Positions 29,721-38,972 are shown, counted from the stretch's first letter. The stretch: DNA of 64,000 nt from Marivivens donghaensis (GCF_023541015.1 NZ_JALNPR010000003.1:1-64000); one strand, 5' to 3'. A program made the numbers and translations. The notes: generated by a model from the letters alone, not told the origin.

Positions 29721-30587
29721 ATGACAGATATGACCGAACAGACACTCGTGAAAGACGCCCCCGTGAAAGAAGCCGCTGCAAAGCCACACCTGCCTGACGC
29801 TCAAGTCGTCACGGAGGTAAAGCACTACACCGACCGCCTGTTTTCGTTCCGCTGCACCCGTCCTGCGTCGATGCGGTTCCGTTCGGGCGAGTTTGTGATG
29901 ATCGGCCTTATAGGTGATCCTGATCCTGCAACGGGCAAACAAAAACCGCTGTTGCGCGCGTATTCCATCGCCTCGCCGTCGTGGGACGAAGAGCTGGAGT
30001 TCTATTCGATCAAGGTTCAGGACGGCCCGCTGACCTCGAAGCTTCAACACATCAAAGTCGGTGATGAAGTGATTTTGCGTCCGAAACCCGTTGGCACGCT
30101 GGTGCATGATGCGCTGCTGCCCGGCAAACGGATTTGGTTCTTTGCGACTGGCACCGGCTTTGCGCCGTTCGCGTCGCTCTTGCGTGAACCACAAACCTAC
30201 GAAGACTACGATGAGGTCATCATCACCCACACCTGCCGCGAAGTGGGCGAACTGAAATATGGTCACGACCTGATCGAAAGCCTGAAAACCGACGAGTTGT
30301 TGAACGAGGTGATCGGTGACGGCTTCTGGAAGAAAATCAAGTACTACCCGACCACCACTCGCGAAGAGAGCCCGAAAATGGGCCGCATCACCGACCTGAT
30401 GCGCAAGGGCGAAGCGTTTGAGGATCTCGGCGTGCCTCAGATCAACCCGAACGACGACCGCGCGATGGTCTGTGGCAACCTCGCCTTTAACCTCGAGATC
30501 AAAGACATGCTCGAAGGGTATGGTCTGGTTGAAGGCGCGAATTCGAACCCACAGCATTACGTGGTTGAAAAAGCCTTCCTCGATTGA
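29721..30587 (+). CDS. fpr: Ferredoxin/flavodoxin-NADP+ reductase
   Basis: A 288-residue FNR-type flavoprotein of the Fpr subclass. The FAD-binding RAYSIASP is near residue 75. The NADP half has ATGTGFAPF and ends with a short aromatic-poor C-terminal tail ENPxxxYVVEKAF-type pattern (here SNPQHYVVEKAF). It would supply reduced ferredoxin, plausibly to the CysI sulfite reductase just upstream and perhaps to the P450. A strong terminator follows. The extra N-terminal 25 residues are low in complexity (Lys/Ala/Glu). Confidence 0.94.
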   Translation: MTDMTEQTLVKDAPVKEAAAKPHLPDAQVVTEVKHYTDRLFSFRCTRPASMRFRSGEFVMIGLIGDPDPATGKQKPLLRAYSIASPSWDEELEFYSIKVQDGPLTSKLQHIKVGDEVILRPKPVGTLVHDALLPGKRIWFFATGTGFAPFASLLREPQTYEDYDEVIITHTCREVGELKYGHDLIESLKTDELLNEVIGDGFWKKIKYYPTTTREESPKMGRITDLMRKGEAFEDLGVPQINPNDDRAMVCGNLAFNLEIKDMLEGYGLVEGANSNPQHYVVEKAFLD

Positions 30588-30608
30588 TCGGATCAGACGG
30601 AAAACAAA

Positions 30609-30632
30609 AGCCCGCCAATTGGCGGGCTTTTT
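30609..30632. terminator. Bidirectional terminator fpr / kdsA
   Basis: Perfect 8-bp stem AGCCCGCC/GGCGGGCT with loop AATT and TTTTT on the + side; A-rich sequence before it gives a T run on the minus strand too. It lies between convergent stops. Confidence 0.9.
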
Positions 30633-30644
30633 TAGTTTCAGGCC

Positions 30645-31463
30645 TTAGCCTTTCATCACATTGTCCAGCGCGCGAAGCTGCGCCAATAGCCCCTGCAGCT
30701 GTTCGATCGGCACCATGTTCGGGCCATCAGACGGCGCATTGTCGGGATCTTCGTGCGTTTCGATGAACAAGGCGGCACAGCCAACCGCAACTGCAGCGCG
30801 TGCCAGTGGCGGCACCATACGCCGATCACCGCCCGAGGAATTACCATTACCGCCGGGCTGCTGCACCGAATGGGTCGCATCAAAAACAACAGGATAGCCC
30901 GTCTCGGCCATCGTCGGCAGACCACGGAAATCGCTGACGAGCGTGTTATACCCAAACGACGTGCCACGCTCGCAGAGCATAATATTGGTGTTGCCCGTGC
31001 TCTCAATCTTGGCGGCGACGTTTTTCATGTCCCAAGGTGCGAGGAACTGCCCCTTCTTCACGTTGATCGCCTTGCCCGTCTCACCTGCAGCTAATAAAAG
31101 GTCGGTCTGACGGCAAAGGAATGCTGGGATTTGCAGAATATCGACGAACTCAGCCGCCATCGTGCAATGGTGCGTTTCATGCACGTCGGTGATCACAGGG
31201 CAGCCGAACTCGTCGCGAATTTTCGAAAGGATCGTCAGCCCCGCCTCTGCGCCAATCCCGCGCTTACCACCCAGCGACGAACGGTTGGCCTTGTCATACG
31301 ACCCCTTAAAAACGAACCCCGTGCCCGTCGCCGCACAAGCCTCAGCAATTTTTTCAGCCAACATGCGTGCATGATCAAGGCTCTCGAGCTGGCACGGCCC
31401 CGCAATCAGCGCAAACGGCAGATCATTGGCAACTTCTACATTTCCGATTGTAACGCGATGCAT
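30645..31463 (-). CDS. kdsA: 3-deoxy-8-phosphooctulonate (KDO-8P) synthase
   Basis: A 272-residue TIM-barrel enzyme that joins phosphoenolpyruvate and arabinose 5-phosphate for lipopolysaccharide core synthesis. Key features are AGPCQLES with C24, KGSYDKANRSS and GTSFGYN. Cysteine at residue 24 (not Asn) puts it in the metal-dependent class. The start at 31463 follows AAGGAGA; an in-frame upstream ATG at 31502 has no support. It has no obvious LPS gene neighbours here. Confidence 0.95.
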   Translation of the reverse strand: MHRVTIGNVEVANDLPFALIAGPCQLESLDHARMLAEKIAEACAATGTGFVFKGSYDKANRSSLGGKRGIGAEAGLTILSKIRDEFGCPVITDVHETHHCTMAAEFVDILQIPAFLCRQTDLLLAAGETGKAINVKKGQFLAPWDMKNVAAKIESTGNTNIMLCERGTSFGYNTLVSDFRGLPTMAETGYPVVFDATHSVQQPGGNGNSSGGDRRMVPPLARAAVAVGCAALFIETHEDPDNAPSDGPNMVPIEQLQGLLAQLRALDNVMKG

Positions 31464-31528
31464 GGGGCTCTCCTTGGCTCGACTTAGCCCCGATATAACC
31501 ACGCATCACGCTTAGGTCCATCGCCCCT

Positions 31529-31573
31529 GCCTTTGTGCCGAAAATATCCCGGGGGTTTGGGGGCAGAGCCCCC
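31529..31573. repeat. Recurring 3'-end element, copy 1
   Basis: Starts directly after the stop of the olsB gene (read on the minus strand): a GGGGGC-N3-GCCCCC hairpin, a second G/C run, then ATATTTTC. The 25 bases farthest from the gene match the element at 39423-39465 except for one base. It may serve as a terminator or be a dispersed repeat. Confidence 0.7.
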
Positions 31574-32323
31574 TTACCCGGCCACCATCCGTAGTGCCTT
31601 TGCCCGTGCGGGCGGGATCGCGCGGATTTCGAGGCCAGTGAAAACATGCAGCGTATTCAGGTCATTATCGACCACTGCGTGATCGCTCACCCAGCCGCCC
31701 ATCAGCAGATAGGTCTTGAGCAACGGTGGCATCCCTAGCATCGCCCTTTTGCGATCCAGGGGCCTACGCAGACGTTCAGCGGCGAACCGGATCACCTTGG
31801 GCGCTTTGACCTTGGGCAGCCACCGCATCGGCGCGAGGTGTTTTTCGGCGAGCATATCAAGGGCATCTAGATAAGCCTCAGCCTCCGTGCCCCAGAAGGA
31901 CGAACAGCCGAATAGCATCTCGACCCCGTTGTCATCGACAAAGCGGGTCATGGCACCCCATGCGACTCGCAGGATATCGGGATCTTTGTGCTCGGGGTGG
32001 ATACAGAACCGCCCCATCTCGACCATCGGCCCATCAAAGGCCTTGAGCGCGGAGAGTTCATAATATTGTGCGGAATAACTCTGCCCGATTTCAGCACCAC
32101 CAGAGAGCGGCATCAGGCGGAAACAGCAGACCAGATCGCCTGTGCGGGTATCCTCGACCAGCATATGCTGGCAGCGGGCGTCGAAATCATCGGCTTCGAT
32201 CCCGTCGTCATGCCCACCGTCTGCGATAAAACAGGCATAGCGCAGGCGCTGCGCGGACATTAGGTCTTGATCAGTTTCTGCAAGTCGAGCCGCATAGCGA
32301 CCCTTACGCAACAACACCCGCAT
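31574..32323 (-). CDS. olsB: OlsB-type ornithine N-acyltransferase (GNAT fold)
   Basis: A 249-residue acyl-ACP-dependent acyltransferase of the autoinducer-synthase-like GNAT group. Typical of OlsB are KGRYAARLAETDQDLMSAQ RLRY near the start, EADDFDARCQHMLV, and EMGRFCIHPEHKDPDILR. It makes lyso-ornithine lipid, a phosphorus-free membrane lipid used by many marine alphaproteobacteria. OlsA, the second step, is not adjacent. I chose the ATG at 32323 (GAGGG upstream); 32344 is in frame and also possible. Confidence 0.85.
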   Translation of the reverse strand: MRVLLRKGRYAARLAETDQDLMSAQRLRYACFIADGGHDDGIEADDFDARCQHMLVEDTRTGDLVCCFRLMPLSGGAEIGQSYSAQYYELSALKAFDGPMVEMGRFCIHPEHKDPDILRVAWGAMTRFVDDNGVEMLFGCSSFWGTEAEAYLDALDMLAEKHLAPMRWLPKVKAPKVIRFAAERLRRPLDRKRAMLGMPPLLKTYLLMGGWVSDHAVVDNDLNTLHVFTGLEIRAIPPARAKALRMVAG

Positions 32324-32413
32324 GGGATCACCCTCTGCACTCATGCTCCCGCCACCATAGGCGCGGGATGTAACAGGTATATTGATCCTGAACGGTAAAG
32401 CCGCAATGCGATT

Positions 32414-32887
32414 TTAATCGGAGCCAAAGATATCGGCAGCGTTGAAGCGACCAATCGAGCCGAGCAGCTGACGCAGGAATACGTTGTCACGCAGATTGTC
32501 GTCGGTCACACGGCGCGACAGCGACACCACCTGACCATCGTTGAGGCCAAAGGTTTCGATATTGCGTGCAATGCCGCCCGCATCAAAGGTCACCGCGACG
32601 ACCGTACGGTCGATCTCTTTGGGGGGCATCGCACCGTAGTGGCGCATCTGATAGGACACGTAATAGAGCCCGCCATCTTCGAGCACGCCACCCATCGTCG
32701 GGCGGCCCAGCTTTTCAATGACGGATTCGCGGGTGTCGCTGCCGAGGGTGACCATCGCGATGGCCTCTGCCTCAGGTGCAAAGCCGTGATTGGCGACCCG
32801 CTCTACACAGCCCGACAGACCGGCGACCGCAGCCACAGTTGCGACCACGAAAACACCTTTGCGGATGATGCGACCTGATTTGAACAT
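32414..32887 (-). CDS. bamE: Outer-membrane assembly lipoprotein BamE (SmpA/OmlA)
   Basis: A 157-residue lipoprotein. The signal peptide ends in lipobox LSGC with the lipidated cysteine at about residue 27. The BamE domain covers about 40-125 (VTLGSDTRESVIEKLGRP, YYVSYQ). The C-terminal 30 residues extend beyond the E. coli protein. It is part of the BAM complex that inserts beta-barrel proteins in the outer membrane. It is divergent from the YceD/DUF177 gene, an arrangement common in Rhodobacterales. Confidence 0.9.
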   Translation of the reverse strand: MFKSGRIIRKGVFVVATVAAVAGLSGCVERVANHGFAPEAEAIAMVTLGSDTRESVIEKLGRPTMGGVLEDGGLYYVSYQMRHYGAMPPKEIDRTVVAVTFDAGGIARNIETFGLNDGQVVSLSRRVTDDNLRDNVFLRQLLGSIGRFNAADIFGSD

Positions 32888-32968
32888 ACCTGCCCCCTTG
32901 TATCGCCTGCCCGAGCCTTTTAATCCGCTTACATCACCACAGACCCGAAGTTCAAGGATTGAAGCGCC

Positions 32969-33520
32969 ATGGAGACCTCTAAGACCACATTACGGTTCGC
33001 CGATCTTCCCAATCGCGCCGATACGACCTTTGCGATTGAACCCGATGCCGCGCAGCGTGCGGAAATCGCCGAAAGCCTAGGAATCCCTGCTATTCGCAAG
33101 TTGCGGTTCAACGGATTGATCCGCGCCGAGGGCAAACACGACTGGGTTTTGTTCGCTGATCTGGGCGCGACGGTCGTTCAGGATTGCGTGATCACTCTCG
33201 AACCTGTGACCACTCGGATCGACCAAAAGATCAAACGCACCTACCTCAGCGACATCGAAGATCCGCTGATCGGTGAGGTCGAGATGCCCGAAGATGACAC
33301 AGTTGAGGAACTTCCAGCCACGCTGAACCTCGTTGATGTCATGACCGAAGCGCTCGCGCTCGCCCTGCCCGACTTCCCGCGGGCCGATGGCGCAGAGCTG
33401 GGCGAAGCTATTTTCACAGAGCCAGGTTTGGCCCCAATGCGCGACGAAGACACCCGTCCGTTCGCGGGTCTATCTTCGCTAAAAGATGCGCTTGAAAAGA
33501 AGGACGAATCTGGCGCATAA
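32969..33520 (+). CDS. YceD family protein (DUF177)
   Basis: A 183-residue YceD/DUF177 protein with the GxxxADLGATVVQDCVITLEP-type core near residues 66-87 (here VLFADLGATVVQDC), which matches the Cys-containing strand of the family. It precedes rpmF, as in most bacteria. Homologs have been linked to 23S rRNA accumulation in plants and bacteria. The C-terminal third is acidic. The exact role is not settled. Confidence 0.9.
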   Translation: METSKTTLRFADLPNRADTTFAIEPDAAQRAEIAESLGIPAIRKLRFNGLIRAEGKHDWVLFADLGATVVQDCVITLEPVTTRIDQKIKRTYLSDIEDPLIGEVEMPEDDTVEELPATLNLVDVMTEALALALPDFPRADGAELGEAIFTEPGLAPMRDEDTRPFAGLSSLKDALEKKDESGA

Positions 33521-33683
33521 GCCCTCTCATCAAATGGGGTTGAACATTTGCGGATTCGCAGTATGTTCGCGACCTCTTTCGAACGAGGGTCGACAGGCCG
33601 CGTCATATCTACTATGACGCCCACGAACTTCACCGAGATAACGAAACAACGGGCCCTGTGCCCCTTAGATAATAGGTAGAGAC

Positions 33684-33890
33684 ATGGCCGTTCAGCAGAA
33701 CAAAGTCTCCAAATCGCGCCGCAACATGCGCCGTGCACACGACGCTCTGGTTGCAGCAAACCCGAACGAATGCCCGTCCTGTGGCGAACTGCGCCGTCCG
33801 CACCACGTATGCCCGTCCTGTGGCTCGTACGCTGACCGCGAAGTCATCGCTCAAGCGAACGACGTCGATCTGGACGAAGACGCAGCCTAA
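33684..33890 (+). CDS. rpmF: 50S ribosomal protein L32
   Basis: A 68-residue L32. It begins [19 protein letters not shown], and a zinc ribbon follows with CPSCG and, after 13 residues, CPSCG. All four cysteines are present, so this is the zinc-binding (C+) form. It lies between the YceD gene and plsX, the standard order. The tail is acidic and longer than in E. coli. Confidence 0.97.
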   Translation: MAVQQNKVSKSRRNMRRAHDALVAANPNECPSCGELRRPHHVCPSCGSYADREVIAQANDVDLDEDAA

Positions 33891-33922
33891 GGGCTTGCCA
33901 TTACGGGTGGGGAATTGACGGG

Positions 33923-35032
33923 ATGGATACGTCCAAAACCGCCTCGAAATCCGTAGTGCTGTCAGTCGACGCCATGGGTGGCGATAAAGGGCCTGCAGCT
34001 GTTGTTGCGGGCCTTGCGTATTTCTTCGAAGAAGAACCGCTCGCCAAAGTCATTCTTCACGGTGATGAAGCCGTGCTTGCGCCGCTCGTTGAAAAGCGTC
34101 GCCTGTCTAAACGTGTCACCATCCGCCATGCAGAGCGGGCTGTGACCATGGATGACAAACCCGCACAGGTTCTCCGCAATTCCAAAGGCACCTCTATGCT
34201 TTCCACCGTTGACGCGGTGCGCAGTGGTGAGGCCGATGCTGCCGTGTCATGCGGCAACACTGGTGCGCTGATGGCGTTGTCGATGTTGCGTTTGCGCAAG
34301 GCCGAAGGTGTGAACCGTCCGGCCATCGCTTGCCTCTGGCCCTCGCGGAACCCCAACGGGTTCAACGTAATGCTCGACGCAGGGGCCGATATTCGCGCCG
34401 ACGAAGACGATCTTTTGACCTACGCGCTGATGGGCACCTCTTATGCCCGCAACGGCATGGGCCTCACTCGTCCGCGCGTCGGTCTTTTGAACGTTGGAAC
34501 CGAAGAACACAAAGGTCGTGCCGAACTTAAGGTCGCGCATGAACTGATCGGTGCCGCCGCTGAAAAGGGCGAATTCGAATACATCGGTTTTGTCGAAGGT
34601 GGCGATCTGCCCTCTGACCGCGTTGATGTGATCGTGACCGATGGCTTTACCGGCAACGTCGCGCTGAAAACAGGCGAAGGCACCGCCCGCCTGATTTCCG
34701 ACGCCCTGAAAGAATCATTCACCCATTCGATCTGGTCCAAACTGGCCGCAGCTTTCGCTTACACATCGCTGAGCCGTTTGAAGAAAAAGATAGATCCGCG
34801 CAATGTGAACGGTGGTGTCTTCCTCGGCCTGAACGGCACTGTGGTCAAAAGCCACGGTGGTGCAGATGCCAAAGGCAACGCCGCCGCATTCAAACTGGCC
34901 TACACGCTGGGTCAGAACCGGTTTGCTGACAAACTTGCGGCACGGGTTGCATCTGCAGCCACCCTCCCCCAAGATATCCTCCACGAGGGTGAGCCGGTCC
35001 CGACCTCCGGCCAAGAAGGCGAGCAAAACTAA
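33923..35032 (+). CDS. plsX: Phosphate acyltransferase PlsX
   Basis: A 369-residue enzyme that makes acyl-phosphate from acyl-ACP for glycerophospholipid synthesis. Family marks are VDAMGGDKGP near the N terminus, SCGNTGALMALS, and VTDGFTGNVALKTGEG. The first 10 residues before the conserved region are extra. Its TAA is followed at once by the fabH ATG. PlsX and FabH act at the start of lipid and fatty acid synthesis, so joint expression makes sense. Confidence 0.96.
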   Translation: MDTSKTASKSVVLSVDAMGGDKGPAAVVAGLAYFFEEEPLAKVILHGDEAVLAPLVEKRRLSKRVTIRHAERAVTMDDKPAQVLRNSKGTSMLSTVDAVRSGEADAAVSCGNTGALMALSMLRLRKAEGVNRPAIACLWPSRNPNGFNVMLDAGADIRADEDDLLTYALMGTSYARNGMGLTRPRVGLLNVGTEEHKGRAELKVAHELIGAAAEKGEFEYIGFVEGGDLPSDRVDVIVTDGFTGNVALKTGEGTARLISDALKESFTHSIWSKLAAAFAYTSLSRLKKKIDPRNVNGGVFLGLNGTVVKSHGGADAKGNAAAFKLAYTLGQNRFADKLAARVASAATLPQDILHEGEPVPTSGQEGEQN

Positions 35033-36004
35033 ATGACGATACGCGCTGTTGTAAAAGGTGTCGGGCACTACCTGCCCGAGAACGTTGTTCCCAACAGCTA
35101 CTTCGAAGACAAGCTCGACACGTCCAGCGACTGGATCGTTTCGCGTTCTGGCATCGAACGCCGTCATTTCGCCGCCGAAGGCCAGACCACATCGGACTTA
35201 GCCACCAATGCCGCCAAAGCCGCACTGGAAAACGCGGGTCTTACGGGCAATGACATCGACGCGATTGTTTTGGCAACTTCGACCGCTGATCTGACCTTCC
35301 CGTCGGCAGCGACCATGGTGCAGCACAACATTGGCAACACCCGTGGCTTTGCCTTTGACCTTCAAGCGGTCTGCGCTGGCTTCGTCTTTGCCCTAACCAA
35401 TGCGAACGCGCTGATTCAGGCAGGTTCTGCTAAACGCGTTCTGGTGATTGGCGCAGAAACCTTTAGCCGCATCATGGACTGGCAAGATCGCGGCACCTGC
35501 GTTCTCTTTGGCGACGGTGCTGGCGCATTGATCCTTGAGGCCCAAGAGGGCACGGGTTCGACCGATGATCGTGGGATCCTGTCGACCGACTTGAATTCTG
35601 ACGGCAGCTACCGTGACCTCCTCTATGTGGATGGTGGCGTGTCGACCCAATCGACGGGCGTTCTGCGCATGGAAGGCAAAGAAGTCTTCCGCCACGCTGT
35701 CGAAAAGCTGGCTCAGACCGCGCACACCGCCTTGGATAAGGTCGGCCTCGGCTCTGACGATGTGGATTGGGTTGTGCCGCATCAGGCGAACATCCGTATC
35801 ATCCAATCGACCGCGAAAAAGCTGGGCGTTGGCATGGACCGCGTTGTTGTGACCGTTCAGGATCACGGCAACACCTCGGCCGCCTCGATTCCTCTCGCAC
35901 TGTCGGTTGGCGTGGCGAACGGACAGATCAAACAAGGCGATCTGGTCGTAACCGAAGCCATCGGCGGCGGACTCGCTTGGGGCTCAGTCGTCGTACGGTG
36001 GTAA
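35033..36004 (+). CDS. fabH: 3-oxoacyl-ACP synthase III
   Basis: A 323-residue thiolase-fold condensing enzyme that starts fatty acid synthesis from acetyl-CoA and malonyl-ACP. The catalytic triad is visible: C114 in QAVCAGFV, His in VPHQANIRI near 249, and Asn in DHGNTSAASI near 279. It starts immediately after plsX with no gap. Confidence 0.97.
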   Translation: MTIRAVVKGVGHYLPENVVPNSYFEDKLDTSSDWIVSRSGIERRHFAAEGQTTSDLATNAAKAALENAGLTGNDIDAIVLATSTADLTFPSAATMVQHNIGNTRGFAFDLQAVCAGFVFALTNANALIQAGSAKRVLVIGAETFSRIMDWQDRGTCVLFGDGAGALILEAQEGTGSTDDRGILSTDLNSDGSYRDLLYVDGGVSTQSTGVLRMEGKEVFRHAVEKLAQTAHTALDKVGLGSDDVDWVVPHQANIRIIQSTAKKLGVGMDRVVVTVQDHGNTSAASIPLALSVGVANGQIKQGDLVVTEAIGGGLAWGSVVVRW

Positions 36005-36093
36005 AGAGCCGCTGAAACTGCGATCTGCAAGTCGTTGTTATTGACTCCTAAATTGCGCTCTGCCTAAGCTTCTGAAAACCTCAGGGGGATGAG

Positions 36094-36396
36094 ATGTCTG
36101 AAAAAACACTGACACGTATGGATCTGGCCGAAGCTGTCCACGCTGAAGTGGGCCTGTCCCGCAACGATAGCGCAGAACTCGTCGAAAGCGTGCTGACCCA
36201 TATTTCCGACGCATTGGTTCAGAATGAAACTGTGAAAATCAGTTCATTTGGCACCTTCTCTGTCCGTGAAAAAGCGGCTCGTGTCGGTCGTAATCCCAAA
36301 ACGGGTGAAGAGGTTCCGATCTCTCCGCGTCGTGTACTGACCTTCCGTCCGAGCCACTTGATGAAAGACCGCATTGCGGCTGGCAACAAAGGCTAA
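36094..36396 (+). CDS. ihfA: Integration host factor alpha subunit
   Basis: A 100-residue IHF/HU-fold protein with [17 protein letters not shown] at the N terminus, [11 protein letters not shown] and the arm motif [13 protein letters not shown]. Asn-Pro at the arm tip kinks DNA. It forms a heterodimer with IhfB and bends DNA for transcription and recombination. It precedes a MerR-type gene with only 6 bases between, the usual arrangement in alphaproteobacteria. Confidence 0.95.
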   Translation: MSEKTLTRMDLAEAVHAEVGLSRNDSAELVESVLTHISDALVQNETVKISSFGTFSVREKAARVGRNPKTGEEVPISPRRVLTFRPSHLMKDRIAAGNKG

Positions 36397-36402
36397 TTCC
36401 CG

Positions 36403-37053
36403 ATGAAGAAGTCGCATGACGCCTTTCGCACCATCAGCGAGGTGTCAGAGCTATTAGACACGCCCGCGCATGTCCTGCGGTTCTGGGAAAGCAAGTTTTC
36501 CCAGATCAAACCCGTGAAACGTGCGGGCGGGCGCCGTTACTATCGACCCCAAGACATCCAACTGATTGCAGGGCTTAAACAGCTTTTGCACGGTGATGGC
36601 CTGTCGATCAAAGAAGCGCAGAAATTGCTGCGGGAACAAGGTATTAAGCATGTTGTCGGCATTGGCAGCGATGTAACGACCGAGGCGGAAACCCCCGTTG
36701 CCGTCCCTGCGCCAGAGCCGGTGATCGAGGCCCCTGTGGCAGAGCCAGTGGCGGATGCATCCGCGCCTGCGAAGGCAGCCAAGAAGCCATCGAAAAAAGA
36801 CCCAGAGCTGAACAAGCGCGATGAAACCGCTGCGATTGGTGACCTCTTTAGCGCCTTTGATCCGCAGTCGAACGTTGTGCCATTGCACGCACCCCAACAG
36901 CCTATCGCCCCTGTCCCTGCACCGACGGGCTCCGTGTCGATCCTGACCGCGATTGCCCGTGCTGACGCTGCTAAAGTCGCCAACAAAAGCGCCAAGATCG
37001 CGCCGCTCTTGGCCCGTCTGTCTGACGTCCACGCGCGGATGCTGAAGGACTGA
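36403..37053 (+). CDS. MerR-family transcriptional regulator
   Basis: A 216-residue protein. The MerR winged-helix region covers residues 9-80 ([20 protein letters not shown], then [11 protein letters not shown]). The middle (about 90-140) is a Pro/Ala/Glu-rich linker. A short C-terminal helix region follows. It lacks the cysteine set of metal-sensing members, so the ligand is unknown. Located directly after ihfA, a conserved alphaproteobacterial pairing. Confidence 0.88.
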   Translation: MKKSHDAFRTISEVSELLDTPAHVLRFWESKFSQIKPVKRAGGRRYYRPQDIQLIAGLKQLLHGDGLSIKEAQKLLREQGIKHVVGIGSDVTTEAETPVAVPAPEPVIEAPVAEPVADASAPAKAAKKPSKKDPELNKRDETAAIGDLFSAFDPQSNVVPLHAPQQPIAPVPAPTGSVSILTAIARADAAKVANKSAKIAPLLARLSDVHARMLKD

Positions 37054-37056
37054 TCC

Positions 37057-37710
37057 TTGCCTCACAATACTGCTCTTGTCTTTGACCTCGACGGCACGCT
37101 GATCGACAGCCTGCCCGCGATCTCTGGCTCTGTGAATGCCATGCTCGCCGATATGGGATGTGCCCCCCTGCCCGTCACACAGATTCGCGGGTTCATCGGC
37201 AAAGGCGCCCCGAACCTCGTTAAACAGTCGATCGCGGCGGCAGGGCTGCCTGAGGATGACTCTGACACCGCCCTGAGCACAATGATGCGCCATTACGAGG
37301 CGGCACATGACGGCAATATCCCGTTCGACCACATGGTCGGCACTTTGGAGGGCCTTCGCGCTGCGGGCTTCGGTTTGGGTATCTGCACGAACAAACCGAG
37401 CGCCGCGACACAGGCCGTTCTGGACCACCTCGGTCTGACTGACCTCTTTGACGTTGTGATATCGGGTGACAGCCTGCCCCAGCGCAAACCACACCCCGCG
37501 CCGCTCTACGCGGCATTCGACGCGTTGAGCTGCGCAAACCGCATCTATATCGGCGACAGCGAAGTCGATGCCGAAACGGCCACCGCAGCAGAGGTGCCCT
37601 TTGTCCTCTTTACCGAGGGCTACCGCAAAGCGCCCATTTCCGACCTCACCCATGCAGCGACATTTGACGATTTTCGCGCCTTGCCGGAAATCATTGCCTC
37701 GCTGCAATAA
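37057..37710 (+). CDS. gph: HAD phosphatase, phosphoglycolate-phosphatase-like
   Basis: A 217-residue HAD subfamily IA hydrolase. Motif I is FDLDGTLIDS (two Asp), motif II is ICTNKPS, the Lys is in PQRKPHP, and motif IV is YIGDSEVD. Cap domain is of the Gph type. The start appears to be TTG, as no ATG lies nearby and AAGGA sits 9 bases before it. It probably removes phosphoglycolate, though other small phosphates are possible. Confidence 0.87.
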   Translation: MPHNTALVFDLDGTLIDSLPAISGSVNAMLADMGCAPLPVTQIRGFIGKGAPNLVKQSIAAAGLPEDDSDTALSTMMRHYEAAHDGNIPFDHMVGTLEGLRAAGFGLGICTNKPSAATQAVLDHLGLTDLFDVVISGDSLPQRKPHPAPLYAAFDALSCANRIYIGDSEVDAETATAAEVPFVLFTEGYRKAPISDLTHAATFDDFRALPEIIASLQ

Positions 37711-37765
37711 TTCGTGGCCTTGCCCCTTGCCCTTATCGGCAAATCGGGTATTTAGGCCTCCACGT

Positions 37766-37842
37766 CGGGCTATAGCGCAGCCTGGTAGCGCGTCCGTCTG
37801 GGGGACGGAAGGTCGCAGGTTCGAGTCCTGCTAGCCCGACCA
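37766..37842 (+). tRNA. tRNA-Pro (GGG)
   Basis: 77-base cloverleaf with acceptor CGGGCTA paired to TAGCCCG, anticodon GGG in the loop CTGGGGG, and encoded CCA. It is followed by a terminator. Confidence 0.95.
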
Positions 37843-37849
37843 ACAAAAT

Positions 37850-37876
37850 CGCCCGCCCGCTCTGGGCGGGCGTTTT
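37850..37876 (+). terminator. Terminator after tRNA-Pro
   Basis: Perfect 9-bp stem CGCCCGCCC/GGGCGGGCG with a 5-base loop followed by TTTT, 7 bases after the tRNA end. Confidence 0.85.
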
Positions 37877-37892
37877 GCTATGGGAGGCAAAG

Positions 37893-38966
37893 ATGACCGG
37901 TGTACTGCCCAGCCAACGTATCCGTGACCTGATGCAATCGGGCGCGATCACGGCGACGACTGACTACGTAGACGGACAAATCCAACCTGCGAGCCTCGAT
38001 TTGCGCCTCGGCACAGTGGCCTACCGTGTCCGTGCCTCGTTCCTTGCCGGCGAAGGTCGTACCGTGGCCGATCGCCTCTCTGAATTTGAAATGCACCGCG
38101 TGGACCTCACGAATGGCGCTGTTCTGGAAAAAGGCTGCGTCTACGTCGTCCCCTTGATGGAGAGCCTCGCCCTGCCCGATGGCATCCAAGCCGTCGCCAA
38201 CGCGAAATCCTCAACAGGCCGCCTTGATCTTCTGACCCGAACCATCACTGATGGCGGCGTTGAATTTGACCGTATCGCGCTTGGCTATGAAGGCCCTCTC
38301 TATGCTGAGATTTGCCCGCGCTCGTTCTCTGTCCTTGTCCGTCCAGGGATGCGCCTGAACCAGATCCGCTTCCGCGCAGGTCAGGCCGTGCTGTCGGACG
38401 ATGAACTCCGCACGCTGCACGCTGAAACCCCGCTGGTGAACGGTGAGGCGGTGATTGACGACGGTCTGGGCTTCTCGGTCGACCTCGCCCCTGCATCTGG
38501 CACCCTCGTCGGTTACCGTGCAAAGCCGCATACGGGCGTGATCGATCTGGACCTCCTGAACCACTACGACCCCAGCGAATACTGGGAAGAAGTGCACACT
38601 AAGGATCGTAAAATCATCCTCGATCCGGATGCCTTCTACATCCTCGTCAGCCGCGAGGCCGTTACCATCCCACCGATGCAAGCTGCTGAAATGGCACCCT
38701 ATCTGGCGATGGTTGGTGAATTCCGCGTCCACTACGCTGGCTTCTTTGACCCCGGTTTCGGCCATGCCGAGGCTGGCGGTCAAGGCTCCCGTGGCGTCCT
38801 AGAGGTTCGTTGCCACGAGGCCCCCTTTGTTCTCGAACACGGTCAGGTCGTTGGCCGCTTGGTCTATGAACAAATGGAGGCCCTCCCCGATCAGCTCTAC
38901 GGTCGCGAGATCAAATCGAACTATCAGGGTCAGGGTTTGAAACTCTCCAAACATTTCCGCGCATAA
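37893..38966 (+). CDS. dcd: Double-length dCTP deaminase
   Basis: A 357-residue protein, about twice the usual bacterial Dcd. The N-terminal half has the Dcd signature QPASLDLRLG and a metal-free active-site region with SSTGRLDL. The C-terminal half repeats a dUTPase-like fold (ALDPDAFYILVSRE-type strand, then GFFDPGFGHAEAGG and EVRCHEAPFVLEHGQ). It deaminates dCTP to dUTP for dTTP supply. The fused form is known in alphaproteobacteria. The start at 37893 follows GGGAGG; an in-frame ATG at 37875 is inside the terminator. Confidence 0.92.
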   Translation: MTGVLPSQRIRDLMQSGAITATTDYVDGQIQPASLDLRLGTVAYRVRASFLAGEGRTVADRLSEFEMHRVDLTNGAVLEKGCVYVVPLMESLALPDGIQAVANAKSSTGRLDLLTRTITDGGVEFDRIALGYEGPLYAEICPRSFSVLVRPGMRLNQIRFRAGQAVLSDDELRTLHAETPLVNGEAVIDDGLGFSVDLAPASGTLVGYRAKPHTGVIDLDLLNHYDPSEYWEEVHTKDRKIILDPDAFYILVSREAVTIPPMQAAEMAPYLAMVGEFRVHYAGFFDPGFGHAEAGGQGSRGVLEVRCHEAPFVLEHGQVVGRLVYEQMEALPDQLYGREIKSNYQGQGLKLSKHFRA

Positions 38967-38972
38967 CCAACT

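Noticed and set aside
36454-37707. 417-codon - strand frame opposite the MerR and gph genes
   Set aside because: Spans two well-supported genes and shows no family features.
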